DNA from: SIG598 sp045580875
Lineage (GTDB): Bacteria > Bacillota > Clostridia > Oscillospirales > Acutalibacteraceae
DNA: 64,000 nucleotides
Reading direction: 5' to 3'
NCBI GenBank assembly: GCA_045580875.1
Contig: JAZNOP010000051.1
Span: 1-64,000 of the forward strand
Shown: piece after piece, positions 7,860 to 16,594 of the stretch
Position numbering within the stretch: the stretch's first letter is position 1
Layout of the letters: every line of letters starts with the position of its first letter
Made by a program: the position numbers and the translations under genes
Notes under the pieces: model-generated
Seen by the model: the letters and a program-made list of their open reading frames with translations, nothing else
Told to the model about the DNA's origin: nothing
Database searches by the model: none

Positions 7860-10013
7860 TTGGGTAAGGTTCAGGTGCTTGACAAGCATACCGCAGAGCT
7901 TATCGCAGCAGGCGAGGTTGTAGAGCGTCCTGCTTCGGTAGTCAAGGAACTTGTCGAAAACTCCATTGACGCCGGTGCTAAAACCATCACAGTGGAGATA
8001 AGAGGCGGCGGAGTCAGGTACATACGAATAACTGACGATGGAGAGGGAATAGCTCACGATGATGTTCCGGTTGCTTTCCTCAGGCATGCAACAAGCAAGA
8101 TAAAGCTGAGCGAAGACCTCAATGCTATTGAAACTCTCGGTTTTCGCGGTGAGGCGCTGGCTTCCATTGCAGCAGTGTCGCGTATTGAACTTATAACCCG
8201 CACTGCAGATGAAGAAGATGGCACACATTATATTATTGAGGGCGGCGAAGAAGTATCTTATGATGAGTGCGGTTGTGCAAAGGGTACGACTATTGTCATC
8301 AAGGATATATTCTACAACACCCCTGCGAGAATGAAATTCCTGAAGAAGGACGTTTATGAAGGCAATGCAGTTGCATCTATGATGGACAGGATTGCACTTT
8401 CTCACCCTGATATATCTGTAAGGCTTATCCGCGAGGGGAAACAGACTTTGATGACGTCTGGTGATGGCTCGCTCAGGTCGGCGATATATGCTGTGTTCGG
8501 CAGAGATTTTTCAGCAGGACTTATTCCAGTGGATTATACTCTTGGAAATGTAAAGATATCCGGCTTTATATCCAAACCGACAGAAACAAAGCCGAACCAC
8601 AGTATGCAGGTCTTCTTTATCAACGGGCGTTACTGCAGAAGTGCCACGATGCAGGCGGCTCTTGAACAGGCATACAAAGGCTCGATTATGGTTGGAAAGC
8701 ATCCTGCTTGTGTTATTAATGTAGAAATTGCCTGCTCAGCGGTCGATGTCAATGTCCATCCGGCAAAGCTGGAGGTAAGATTTACAAATGAGCGACCGGT
8801 TTTCGAGTGTGTTTACTATGGTGTAAGGTCTGCACTCAGCACAGGCGATGAACGACGTGAGGCAGTTGTAGGGGCGCTTTCGGCAGAGGAGAAGAGAAGA
8901 ATTCTGGCGCCGCCGGAAAAACCTATGCCAGTACAGACAGAACTTCCTATATTCCATAACGAGCAGAAAAAATCTGCAGCAAAAACAACGGATGCACCGA
9001 CAAGTCGAATGACTTCACAGGTATCTGGCTCAGAAAAGCCGGAAAACCGTTCTTATGTCGACAGAATAATAGCGGAAGCTGCTGCTGCAGGGGCACAGCC
9101 AAAGCGTACTGTAAGCGGTATGCACGACAGCAGCGATTATCTGAAATCCTGCTTTGCGATGGGAAAGAACGACAGACCGGCTAAGCCTTCGATTCCCCGC
9201 ACGGCAAAATCCTACGGTATAGACGTGTCTGCTGACGATGAACCGGATGTCAGGCCTGCTGTGCAGACGGCTGCAAATGAAACTGCATTACCGACAGACA
9301 GCCTTACGGAAACAGAGCGCAGTTCAGTCGAAGAAAGCAGAGTGTCTGATATACAGGCGGAGAAACAGCCTGAACAGAATGCAGATATTCGTAATGAGGC
9401 TGAAAATGCTGCAGCTACAGATGTAAAGGAAAACGCCTTTTCTCTTGAAAACTTTCGCGTTATCGGTGAAGCCTTTGAAACCTATATCATCGTAGAACTC
9501 GGCAATGAACTTATTCTTATAGATAAGCATGCAGCACATGAGCGTCTTATCTATGAACAGCTGATTTCATCGCAGTCAGGCAACGTTCCGCAGCAGTTGC
9601 TTGAGCCGATAACGGTAACAATGGACAAGCTGCAGATAGATGCTTTGCTTGAAAACGGTGATCTGCTCGAAAAGGCCGGATTTGAGGTAGAGGATTTCGG
9701 TCCTGGTACTGTCATAGTAAGGTCGGTGCCGATGGTTATGTGCGATTCCAATATTGCTGAAGCCATAATGGAAATAGCTGATAATCTCTCAAAAGGCAAA
9801 ATGACAACAATGACCGAACGCATGGAGAATATGTATCATACCATGGCGTGCCGCAGCGCAATAAAAGCGCATGACAGATCGGTGACAGCTGAGCTTGAGG
9901 CGCTTGTCAGACAGCTTGCGGAAAATACCGATATAAGATATTGTCCTCATGGACGACCTATTTCTATTACTATAACCAAGCGCGAGCTTGAAAAGAATTT
10001 TGGCAGGGTGTGA
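7860..10013 (+). CDS. mutL: DNA mismatch repair protein MutL
   Basis: GHKL ATPase that couples MutS to strand incision. About 717 residues. N-terminal ATPase motifs: LIAAGEVVERPASVVKELVE near 15–34, TDDGEGI, RGEALASI, and KGTTIVIKDIFYNTPAR region. A low-complexity Ala/Glu/Thr linker spans roughly 350–540. The C-terminal domain has the nuclease-type motifs DKHAAHE (from Asp555), ACRSAIKAHD and CPHGRPI; the usual DQHA is DKHA here. The TTG at 7860 sits 5 bases after GAGGTGG and yields the normal start MGKVQVLDKHTAEL; an upstream ATG at 7839 is less likely because it lies ahead of that site. miaA follows after 7 bases. Confidence 0.95.
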   Translation: MGKVQVLDKHTAELIAAGEVVERPASVVKELVENSIDAGAKTITVEIRGGGVRYIRITDDGEGIAHDDVPVAFLRHATSKIKLSEDLNAIETLGFRGEALASIAAVSRIELITRTADEEDGTHYIIEGGEEVSYDECGCAKGTTIVIKDIFYNTPARMKFLKKDVYEGNAVASMMDRIALSHPDISVRLIREGKQTLMTSGDGSLRSAIYAVFGRDFSAGLIPVDYTLGNVKISGFISKPTETKPNHSMQVFFINGRYCRSATMQAALEQAYKGSIMVGKHPACVINVEIACSAVDVNVHPAKLEVRFTNERPVFECVYYGVRSALSTGDERREAVVGALSAEEKRRILAPPEKPMPVQTELPIFHNEQKKSAAKTTDAPTSRMTSQVSGSEKPENRSYVDRIIAEAAAAGAQPKRTVSGMHDSSDYLKSCFAMGKNDRPAKPSIPRTAKSYGIDVSADDEPDVRPAVQTAANETALPTDSLTETERSSVEESRVSDIQAEKQPEQNADIRNEAENAAATDVKENAFSLENFRVIGEAFETYIIVELGNELILIDKHAAHERLIYEQLISSQSGNVPQQLLEPITVTMDKLQIDALLENGDLLEKAGFEVEDFGPGTVIVRSVPMVMCDSNIAEAIMEIADNLSKGKMTTMTERMENMYHTMACRSAIKAHDRSVTAELEALVRQLAENTDIRYCPHGRPISITITKRELEKNFGRV

Positions 10014-10020
10014 GTCTGAT

Positions 10021-10977
10021 ATGAGCAAAACAAGGCTGCTGGCTGTGGTTGGTCCAACTGCATCAGGTAAATCTGTACTGGCGGCAGCACTTGCCAGAGA
10101 AATGTCAGGTGAAGTTATTTCCTGCGATTCGATGCAGATATATAAAGGGTTCAGTATTGCCACGGCGGTTCCTACCGAAGAGGAGATGCTTGGCGTTCCG
10201 CATCATCTTCTTTCATTTGCAGATCCCGGTGAAGGTTTTTCCGTTGCAAGATATTGCCAGCTTGCGGCAGAATGCATCAGCGAAATCTCAGGAAGAGGCA
10301 AATTACCGGTATTGTGCGGGGGAACGGGACTTTACTATAATTCTCTTGTTGACGGCATTGAGTTTGCTGATTTTGAGTGTGATGACGAAATAAGAAAATC
10401 ACTTCAGCTGCAGGCAGAAACCGAAGGCGGTCAGGTGTTGCTGAATGAATTGGCAGAGTTTGATCCGGTGTGTGCAGAAAGACTCGAACCCGCTGATCAC
10501 AAGAGAATAATCAGGGCAATAGAGGTATACAAAGCAACCGGCATAACCATGACAGAACATATTAGCCGCTCACGAAGCAAGCAGCCGGATTACAGATTGT
10601 GCGTAATCGGACTCGGTTTCGATGACCGTGAAGTACTTTATGACCGGATAAACCGACGTGTGGATCTGATGATGGCAAATGGTTTGCTTGAGGAAACAGA
10701 GCGCTTTTTTGCAGGTAATCCCGGTGAGACAGCGGTACAGGCGATAGGATACAAAGAGCTTAAGCCGTATATTGACGGAGAATGCACGCTTGATATGGCA
10801 TTGGAAAATCTGAAACGCGCAACAAGGCGATATGCCAAGCGGCAGCTGTCGTGGTTCAGACGTGATAAAAGAATAAATTGGATTAATGTGGATGGATACA
10901 GCAGTTTTGACGAGCTGCTGAAAGATGCGCTCAGAACAGCGGAGGAGGTGCTTTATGGCGCAGAAGAAGGGCAGTAA
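10021..10977 (+). CDS. miaA: tRNA dimethylallyltransferase MiaA
   Basis: Transfers the dimethylallyl group of DMAPP to A37 of tRNAs, giving the i6A substrate of MiaB. About 318 residues. P-loop GPTASGKS at 11–18, the DSMQIY motif, GGTGLYYNSLV, and the FxxDxxxxWIN-type C-terminus RRDKRINWINVDGY support the call. ATG at 10021 gives MSKTRLLAVVG; an in-frame ATG at 9988 would overlap mutL and add a non-conserved extension. The mutL–miaA junction is common in bacteria. Its 3' end overlaps the next gene by 23 bases, indicating translational coupling. The DMAPP donor is made by the MEP enzymes encoded later in the window. Confidence 0.95.
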   Translation: MSKTRLLAVVGPTASGKSVLAAALAREMSGEVISCDSMQIYKGFSIATAVPTEEEMLGVPHHLLSFADPGEGFSVARYCQLAAECISEISGRGKLPVLCGGTGLYYNSLVDGIEFADFECDDEIRKSLQLQAETEGGQVLLNELAEFDPVCAERLEPADHKRIIRAIEVYKATGITMTEHISRSRSKQPDYRLCVIGLGFDDREVLYDRINRRVDLMMANGLLEETERFFAGNPGETAVQAIGYKELKPYIDGECTLDMALENLKRATRRYAKRQLSWFRRDKRINWINVDGYSSFDELLKDALRTAEEVLYGAEEGQ

Positions 10978-12268
10978 TGCTAAAAGCGGAACAAATCGAA
11001 AAAAATCAGAAGTATCTGTTGTTGCAGTGGTTATTGCAGCACTTCTGTTATATGTTGTATGCAACTTTGTCTACGGACAGCTGACAAAGATAGAGACAGA
11101 AACCGCACAGAAAGTGACTATTTCTGACACTATCTCCACTCAGGGTATAGCAATAAGAAATGAGACTGTAATCAAATCCGATTACAGCGGTGTTACTGTC
11201 AGCGTTGTCGAGAATGGAGGCAGGGTATACAAGGGCGAGACTATTGTAAATGTGTTCAGCTCTGATTCAAGCGCTCAGGCGTATCTCAGAGTTCGCGAAA
11301 TAGACGAAGCTCTTGAAGAGTTTGAAAGCATGAAAACCGCCGGTGCAGAAAATGCCACCGAAATCGGTTCGGTTGATAAAATGATAAACAACCGTCTTCT
11401 TTCGCTTTCATCAAGCGTGTACAACGGTGATATTGAGGATGCACTTGAGCTTTCTGAAGAATTGCTGTATGTTCTCAACAAAAATCAGATTGCAACCAAG
11501 CAGGTTGAAAATTTCGATGCAAGAGTAAATGAGCTCAAAGCGGAGAGAGATTCACTGCTTGCAAAATACAGCGATGCCCCGACAGCACTTAAATCTCCGC
11601 TGGCTGGCTATTATATCAGCGAGGCAGATGGCTACGAAGACCTACTCAACACCGATGTCATCGAAGGTCTTACTCCTGAAAAGCTTGAAGATATAATCAA
11701 CAGCCGTGTCCAGATAACAGATCCGTCGGTAATCGGCAAAATCGCGGACAATTACAAATGGCATCTTGTGTGTACGGTTACTGCGGAAGAGGCATCACGT
11801 CTCAGCGAGAACAAGTTTTACACCATCATGCTTCCATATTCTGAAACGGAAAGTATTGAAGCAAAGCTTATAACCATAACTCCGAATGCTGATGAAACAG
11901 AGTATCTTCTTACATTCAGATGTTCATATATGGTGTCTGATCTTGCATCTTTCAGAAGCCAGCCGATAATCATTCAGGTGAAAAACTTTACCGGTCTGGG
12001 TATAAATCAGGCAGCTATCGTGTATAAGGAAGAGGTTCGCGAGGTTTCTTCGAGCGACGGTCTGATCACAACACAGACCGAGGCAATTCCCGGTGTATAC
12101 ATTCTGTGGGGAAATGAAGTGAGATTCCGTCAGATAAATGAGATATATCGTGATGGTGACACTGTGGTCTGCTCCATAGAGTCGGCACGAGGCTGGCTGA
12201 AAATGTATGATGACGTAATAATCAACAAGGAGAATATGTATGATGGAAAAATCGTCAATATCTCTTGA
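10955..12268 (+). CDS. Membrane-anchored HlyD-like (periplasmic adaptor-type) protein
   Basis: About 437 residues with a basic cytoplasmic start, one membrane segment near 22–42 (VVAVVIAALLLYVVCNFVYG) and a large outer part. After the membrane helix comes a lipoyl-like/beta hairpin region, a predicted coiled coil near 110–190, then beta-rich sequence, the layout of HlyD/RND adaptor proteins. The ATG at 10955 has GGAGGAGG six bases upstream and overlaps miaA by 23 bases. No transporter partner gene is adjacent; instead yggS, sepF and divIVA follow. A cell-envelope or division-related role is inference from context only. It overlaps yggS by 29 bases. Confidence 0.75.
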   Translation: MAQKKGSNAKSGTNRKKSEVSVVAVVIAALLLYVVCNFVYGQLTKIETETAQKVTISDTISTQGIAIRNETVIKSDYSGVTVSVVENGGRVYKGETIVNVFSSDSSAQAYLRVREIDEALEEFESMKTAGAENATEIGSVDKMINNRLLSLSSSVYNGDIEDALELSEELLYVLNKNQIATKQVENFDARVNELKAERDSLLAKYSDAPTALKSPLAGYYISEADGYEDLLNTDVIEGLTPEKLEDIINSRVQITDPSVIGKIADNYKWHLVCTVTAEEASRLSENKFYTIMLPYSETESIEAKLITITPNADETEYLLTFRCSYMVSDLASFRSQPIIIQVKNFTGLGINQAAIVYKEEVREVSSSDGLITTQTEAIPGVYILWGNEVRFRQINEIYRDGDTVVCSIESARGWLKMYDDVIINKENMYDGKIVNIS

Positions 12269-12983
12269 CGGACGTATGACAGATATCCGTGAGAATTATC
12301 TCAGGATAATGGAAGACATAGCAGCCGCAGCAGAGAAAAGCGGCCGTATAGCTGCAGATATACAGCTCTGTGCGGTAACCAAAACAGTTCCGGTAGAGTA
12401 TATCAATTATTCAATAGGTCTCGGTGTTACGCATATCGGTGAAAACCGGGTTCAGGAGCTGGCTTCAAAGTTTGAGCTTCTTGATAAAGAAGCGCTGGAG
12501 ATCAGCGTTATAGGTCATCTTCAGACCAATAAGGTAAAACAGGCACTGTCTATGGCAGGAATGGTTCAGTCACTGGATTCAGAGCGCCTTGCAAAGGAGA
12601 TATCCAGAAGAGCCACAGAAGCCGGAAAAAATATCAGATGTCTCGTTGAGATCAATATTGGCGAAGAGGCTTCAAAATCTGGTATCGTGCTTGAACAGGC
12701 AGAAGAACTGGTGTGGAAAGCGGCCGAGATGCCGGGCATAACAGTCTGCGGTCTGATGGTTATTCCGCCGATTGAGGAAAATATTTTAAAAACACGGCGT
12801 TATTTTGATAAAATACATAAACTGTTTATTGACATTGCAGGTAAAAACCACGATAATAGTAATATTAGGTTTGATACACTCTCCATGGGTATGTCGTCGG
12901 ATTATGCGGCGGCAATTGAAGAGGGATCAAATATGGTGAGAATTGGCTCAGCGCTGTACGGTGCGCGCAGCTATACGATATAG
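12240..12983 (+). CDS. yggS: PLP homeostasis protein, YggS/YlmE/PLPBP family
   Basis: A fold-type III PLP-binding protein without known catalysis that buffers pyridoxal phosphate and affects amino-acid pools. It has 247 residues. The PLP Lys is Lys48 in AVTKTVP; other family marks are HIGENRVQEL, VIGHLQTNKVK, GLMVIPP and LSMGMSSDYAAAIEEGS. ATG at 12240 is 7 bases after AAGGAG; a second ATG is the next codon. It overlaps the HlyD-like gene and is followed by sepF, the same ylmE–sepF linkage seen in B. subtilis and other Gram-positives. Confidence 0.94.
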   Translation: MMEKSSISLDGRMTDIRENYLRIMEDIAAAAEKSGRIAADIQLCAVTKTVPVEYINYSIGLGVTHIGENRVQELASKFELLDKEALEISVIGHLQTNKVKQALSMAGMVQSLDSERLAKEISRRATEAGKNIRCLVEINIGEEASKSGIVLEQAEELVWKAAEMPGITVCGLMVIPPIEENILKTRRYFDKIHKLFIDIAGKNHDNSNIRFDTLSMGMSSDYAAAIEEGSNMVRIGSALYGARSYTI

Positions 12984-13010
12984 CATAAAAGATAAGGGAG
13001 GTTAAATGTC

Positions 13011-13496
13011 ATGGCATTTCTCGGAAAGATAAAGGATCTTCTTAACGGTCCGGACAATGAGGATTTTGAAGAAGAGGAAATATACGACGTATACGAAGAT
13101 TTTGAGGATAACAGAGCCCGCAGACGTTCTGCTGCTTATGAAGAGGATGACTTTGTTGATACCCGTCCGCGTCAGCGCGTAGACAGAGACAACAAGGTTG
13201 TTTCCATTCACACCACAGCACAGCTTCAGGTAGTTATCGTGAAGCCGGTTCGTTTTGACGAGGCGGCAGATATTGCTGATCATCTTGTGGAGAAGAGAAC
13301 AGTAGTGCTTAACCTTGAGCAGACAAGCAAGGATATTGCACGCCGTATAATCGACTTCCTTTGCGGTGCAGCTTATGCCCACAACGGACGGATTAAGCCC
13401 ATCGCCAACAATACCTATATCATCACTCCGTTCAACGTAGGTCTTATTGGTACTGATGTTCTTGGTGAGCTTGAGAATAACGGAGTATTTTTCTAA
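13011..13496 (+). CDS. sepF: Cell division protein SepF
   Basis: FtsZ-binding membrane anchor of the divisome. 161 residues: an N-terminal amphipathic helix (MAFLGKIKDLLNG), a very acidic linker near 15–70, and the conserved SepF core at about 73–161 with VVSIHTTAQLQVVIVKP, the RTVVLNLEQT segment and RIIDFLCGAAYA. ATG at 13011 follows AAGGGAGG. Position after yggS and before divIVA is the normal ylm/sepF neighbourhood; an RNA-binding YlmH and YggT, usual between them, are absent here. Confidence 0.95.
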   Translation: MAFLGKIKDLLNGPDNEDFEEEEIYDVYEDFEDNRARRRSAAYEEDDFVDTRPRQRVDRDNKVVSIHTTAQLQVVIVKPVRFDEAADIADHLVEKRTVVLNLEQTSKDIARRIIDFLCGAAYAHNGRIKPIANNTYIITPFNVGLIGTDVLGELENNGVFF

Positions 13497-13561
13497 GATA
13501 TTTATCACACAGTATATTTTCGGGCATCCGAATTAAAATTATATCGATACAGGGAAGGGCG

Positions 13562-13616
13562 AAGCCGGGAGAATGGTCTTTACACATTTACCGCAATAAT
13601 GTGTGCATCCTGGCTT
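13562..13616 (+). other. Two-tier hairpin between sepF and divIVA
   Basis: Outer stem AAGCCGGGA (13562–13570) with TCCTGGCTT (13608–13616) encloses an inner stem ACACATT (13582–13588) with AATGTGT (13598–13604). There is no T-run after it, so it is not a standard terminator; it ends just before the divIVA ribosome site. Confidence 0.45.
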
Positions 13617-13637
13617 TGGCAGAAAGGAATGTAAATC

Positions 13638-14588
13638 ATGCTTACTCTCAACGAGATAAGAAATGTCAACTTCAGAAAAGCAAACTTCGGTGGTTACCGT
13701 GCGGAGGACGTTGAGGCGTTCATCGATGAAGTACAGCTTTCGTACGATACTCTTCTTCGTGAGAACGCAGAGCTTGTAAAAAAGCTTGAGGTTCTTGCTG
13801 CTAAGCTTGAGGAGTATCAGAACGAAGAGGATTCGATCCGTAATGCTCTTATGAATGCGCAGAAGGTTGGCGATGCATCGCTCCGTGATGCAAAGCATAA
13901 GGCGGAGATTATCCTTAAGGATGCAACAATCAAGGCTGAGAAGATCGTTGCAAATGCTCAGGCTGAAATTCTCAGCGAGCGCGATATTATAGAGCGTATG
14001 CAGCGCGACATCACTGAGTTCAAGACAAAGCTTCTCAGAATTTACAGAGAGCACCTTACCCTTATTAACAGCCTTCCCACAGAGGATATAATGAGACCGG
14101 ATACAAGAAGTGCGGTAGAATCTGTTCAGATGCTTGATCGTGCTGCTGTAGAGCCGGCGTATAATGCACGTCAGACTCAGCAGCTGCCCAATGAGCGTAT
14201 GCCGCAGATTGCTTCCGAGTCCGAGCAGGCATTTACTGCTGACAGAGGTGGTTTTGCAGCAGATGACAGAGGTCCGGCTCCGGTTGGTCAGCCTGTCGTG
14301 CCTGGTGCAGAGACAATTCCTGCAGCAGCTCCGGTTGCTCCGCGCAACGGCGCTCAGCGTAAGGGTGGTTTTACTGTTGATATCGGTGATGAAGCTCCTG
14401 CAGGTCAGATGGGTGGCGGTGCTCCGCGCCGTGATTCGAGATTCCCGTCGTTTGATACAGAGCATTCTTCGCAGCCGGCACCGTCTTTTGGCGAACCGCA
14501 GCTCCAGAGTTTTGAGGCTCCTGCAGACGAGGCTGAGTCAATGAGTGCTCCGGCAAGTCTTTTCAAGCGCCGTGGAGGCAGAAACTGA
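13638..14588 (+). CDS. divIVA: DivIVA-domain septum/pole protein
   Basis: Coiled-coil scaffold that binds curved membrane at septa and poles. 316 residues. Residues 1–60 form the DivIVA membrane-binding domain (MLTLNEIRNVNFRKANFGGY, then AEDVEAFIDEV); a long coiled coil covers about 30–150; the rest (about 165–316) is a disordered Pro/Ala/Gly/Gln-rich tail ending SLFKRRGGRN. The tail is longer than in B. subtilis DivIVA. ATG at 13638 follows AAAGGA. It comes after sepF and a stem-loop, and a terminator-like hairpin follows. Confidence 0.93.
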   Translation: MLTLNEIRNVNFRKANFGGYRAEDVEAFIDEVQLSYDTLLRENAELVKKLEVLAAKLEEYQNEEDSIRNALMNAQKVGDASLRDAKHKAEIILKDATIKAEKIVANAQAEILSERDIIERMQRDITEFKTKLLRIYREHLTLINSLPTEDIMRPDTRSAVESVQMLDRAAVEPAYNARQTQQLPNERMPQIASESEQAFTADRGGFAADDRGPAPVGQPVVPGAETIPAAAPVAPRNGAQRKGGFTVDIGDEAPAGQMGGGAPRRDSRFPSFDTEHSSQPAPSFGEPQLQSFEAPADEAESMSAPASLFKRRGGRN

Positions 14589-14607
14589 TAAATTAATATT
14601 ACATAAG

Positions 14608-14643
14608 AAATGTCGGACACGTTTAAGGTGCCCGACATTTTGG
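14608..14643 (+). terminator. Terminator-like hairpin after divIVA
   Basis: AAATGTCGGACAC / GTGCCCGACATTT with one mismatch and a 7-base loop, then TTTT broken by GG. A TGGTACAAT extended -10-like sequence directly follows (14641–14649) and might serve lspA. Confidence 0.7.
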
Positions 14644-14690
14644 TACAATAAAACAAATACAGGTGCTGTGTGCGAACGGAGGGAAAAGCT

Positions 14691-15209
14691 ATGGTGTTAT
14701 CAATAATTAGTATTGCAGCAATAGTCATTCTTGTTGCAATCGATTATCTGATTAAATATATAGTCGTAAACAATATGGATTTCCATGAATCCATACAGGT
14801 TATCGATGGTCTCCTGAATTGGACTTACATTACAAATTCTGGTGCATCGTGGGGAATGTTCAGCGGTCAGACATTTTTTCTTGTTGCAGTAACAATGCTG
14901 CTGATTGTCGGAATTATCTATCTGCTGGTTTCGGGAAAGGTAGATAATATGCTTTGCCGCATATCGTTTGTTCTCGTAGCAGCCGGCGGAATCGGAAATT
15001 TGATTGACCGTGTTTTTAACGACGGAAAGGTAATCGATTATATAGATATTTCGCCGCTTTTTGATTTTCCGATATTTAACTTTGCGGACTGCTGTGTCTG
15101 TGTGGGTGCAGCTCTTTTCTGTGTATATGTAATTTTCTTTTATGAGGACAAAAAGAAGATTGAAAACAAATCCGCAGAACATAAGACAGAAGAAAATGAA
15201 ACAGTATAA
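14691..15209 (+). CDS. lspA: Lipoprotein signal peptidase II
   Basis: Aspartyl membrane protease that removes signal peptides from diacylated prolipoproteins. About 172 residues with four membrane helices. Family motifs: AIDYLIKYIV near 16–25, NSGASWGMF, GGIGNLIDRV, VIDYIDI (first catalytic Asp) and FNFADCCV (second catalytic Asp). ATG at 14691 lies 8 bases after CGGAGG; a GTG at 14670 is upstream of that site and is rejected. Overlaps the following pseudouridine synthase by 14 bases, the common lspA–rluD pairing. Confidence 0.95.
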   Translation: MVLSIISIAAIVILVAIDYLIKYIVVNNMDFHESIQVIDGLLNWTYITNSGASWGMFSGQTFFLVAVTMLLIVGIIYLLVSGKVDNMLCRISFVLVAAGGIGNLIDRVFNDGKVIDYIDISPLFDFPIFNFADCCVCVGAALFCVYVIFFYEDKKKIENKSAEHKTEENETV

Positions 15210-16113
15210 TTTCACGTATATGGATGACGGTGAGCGGATTGATAAGGCGCTCACCGCCATTTTTGATGATATGACCCGTTCGTATATTCAGAAGCTGATA
15301 GCAGACAAAGCGGTGCTTGTTAACGGAGCACCAGCTGCAAAAAATCGTGAGCTGAAATACGGAGATAAGATAATAGTAACCGTTCCGGAACTGCAGCTGC
15401 CTGAAGCTGTGCCGGAGAATATTCCGCTGGACGTATTTTATGAAGATGATGATCTTCTGGTTATCAACAAGCCTAAGGGAATGGTTGTACATCCTGCAGC
15501 GGGAAATTATTCAGGTACACTTGTGAATGCACTGCTTTACTATTGCGGAGATACTCTCTCCGGCATAAACGGCGTAATGCGTCCCGGAATAGTACACCGT
15601 CTTGATAAGGACACCGGTGGTCTGATAATCGTCGCGAAGAATGATTTTGCACACAGAATACTAGCGGATGATATAAAGGAACATAACTTTACACGCCAGT
15701 ATGAAAGTGTGATAGTCGGTACGCCGAAGGAAATGAAAGGCACAGTAAATGCGCCGATTGCACGACATCCGACAGACCGCAAAAAAATGGCGGTAGTCAG
15801 CGGGGGACGCAATGCAGTGACTCATTACGAGGTGCTCGAGCAATTTCGTGGATACTCACATATACGCCTTACGCTGGAAACCGGCAGAACACATCAGATA
15901 CGTGTTCACATGGCGCACATCGGTCATCCGGTAGTTTGTGATGAGGTGTACGGAAGCAGCAAACAGCAGTTTCCGTGCTGCAGCGGACAGTGCCTTTTTG
16001 CAGCGCGTATTGCGTTCAGACACCCAAGAAGTGGTGAGATAATTGACCTCACAGCGCCGTTGCCTGATTTTATGACAGGTATTCTTGACGAATTGAGAGC
16101 CAGAGATAATTGA
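15196..16113 (+). CDS. RluD-type 23S rRNA pseudouridine synthase
   Basis: Isomerises uridines of 23S rRNA. About 305 residues: an N-terminal S4 domain (ERIDKALTAIFDDM, LVNGAPAAKNRELKYGDKI) and a catalytic domain with HRLDKDTGGLIIVAKN, where the Asp is the catalytic residue, and LETGRTHQIRVHMAHIGHP. RluD usually has HRLDKDTSG; this one has Gly in place of Ser. Start ATG at 15196 gives MKQYNFTYMDDGERID; the upstream in-frame start at 15142 would lie inside lspA. The exact target uridines (RluD, RluC or YlyB type) cannot be assigned by eye. Confidence 0.92.
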   Translation: MKQYNFTYMDDGERIDKALTAIFDDMTRSYIQKLIADKAVLVNGAPAAKNRELKYGDKIIVTVPELQLPEAVPENIPLDVFYEDDDLLVINKPKGMVVHPAAGNYSGTLVNALLYYCGDTLSGINGVMRPGIVHRLDKDTGGLIIVAKNDFAHRILADDIKEHNFTRQYESVIVGTPKEMKGTVNAPIARHPTDRKKMAVVSGGRNAVTHYEVLEQFRGYSHIRLTLETGRTHQIRVHMAHIGHPVVCDEVYGSSKQQFPCCSGQCLFAARIAFRHPRSGEIIDLTAPLPDFMTGILDELRARDN

Positions 16114-16195
16114 ACTGATCCGGCAGAAATTTCCTGTTTATAAATTAGTGGTTTATTTATCAGAAAAAATATGGTAAAATCAAACCGAGACAGGT

Positions 16196-16477
16196 TCAGC
16201 GGGAATCATCTGGAAATCTGGCACTAAGTATTGCAGAAACAGTAGTGAAAATTGCTCCGATTGCGATAATTCGCGAAGAGCAGTCGAATATATCTGAGGC
16301 TATCATCAGCGAGGCTGTTCTATGCAGATGACTTTCAGGTACAGCAAGCAGAATGAATGCGGTTAAGTACATAAGTGACAGAATAACTGATGTGCTGTAC
16401 AGAACTATACGTGCCGGTGTTGTTTTTATGGATGAAGTACGTCGTTTATTGAAATGGATACTGGTGATTTTTTTCAT
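16196..16477 (-). CDS. Hypothetical two-helix membrane protein
   Basis: 93 codons from the ATG at 16477. A basic N-terminus (MKKITSIHFNKRR) precedes a hydrophobic stretch IVLYSTSVILSLMYLTAFIL, a short polar loop, and a second one near the C-terminus (IIAIGAIFTTVSAILSA). That layout looks like a small membrane protein rather than random sequence. An AGGAG lies 15 bases upstream, too far for a good ribosome site, and a TGGTATTAT extended -10-like box is further up. No family was recognised. It may be real or a chance ORF. Confidence 0.4.
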   Translation of the reverse strand: MKKITSIHFNKRRTSSIKTTPARIVLYSTSVILSLMYLTAFILLAVPESHLHRTASLMIASDIFDCSSRIIAIGAIFTTVSAILSARFPDDSR

Positions 16478-16594
16478 CTGGTAATTTACTCGCTCCTGTT
16501 TTGATAGCAGAATAATACCATAAAACAAGAGATAAATTAAAGTCGCAAATAATGGAAACAGAGTAAATTGCAGATACGTCAGGAGGGATAAACT

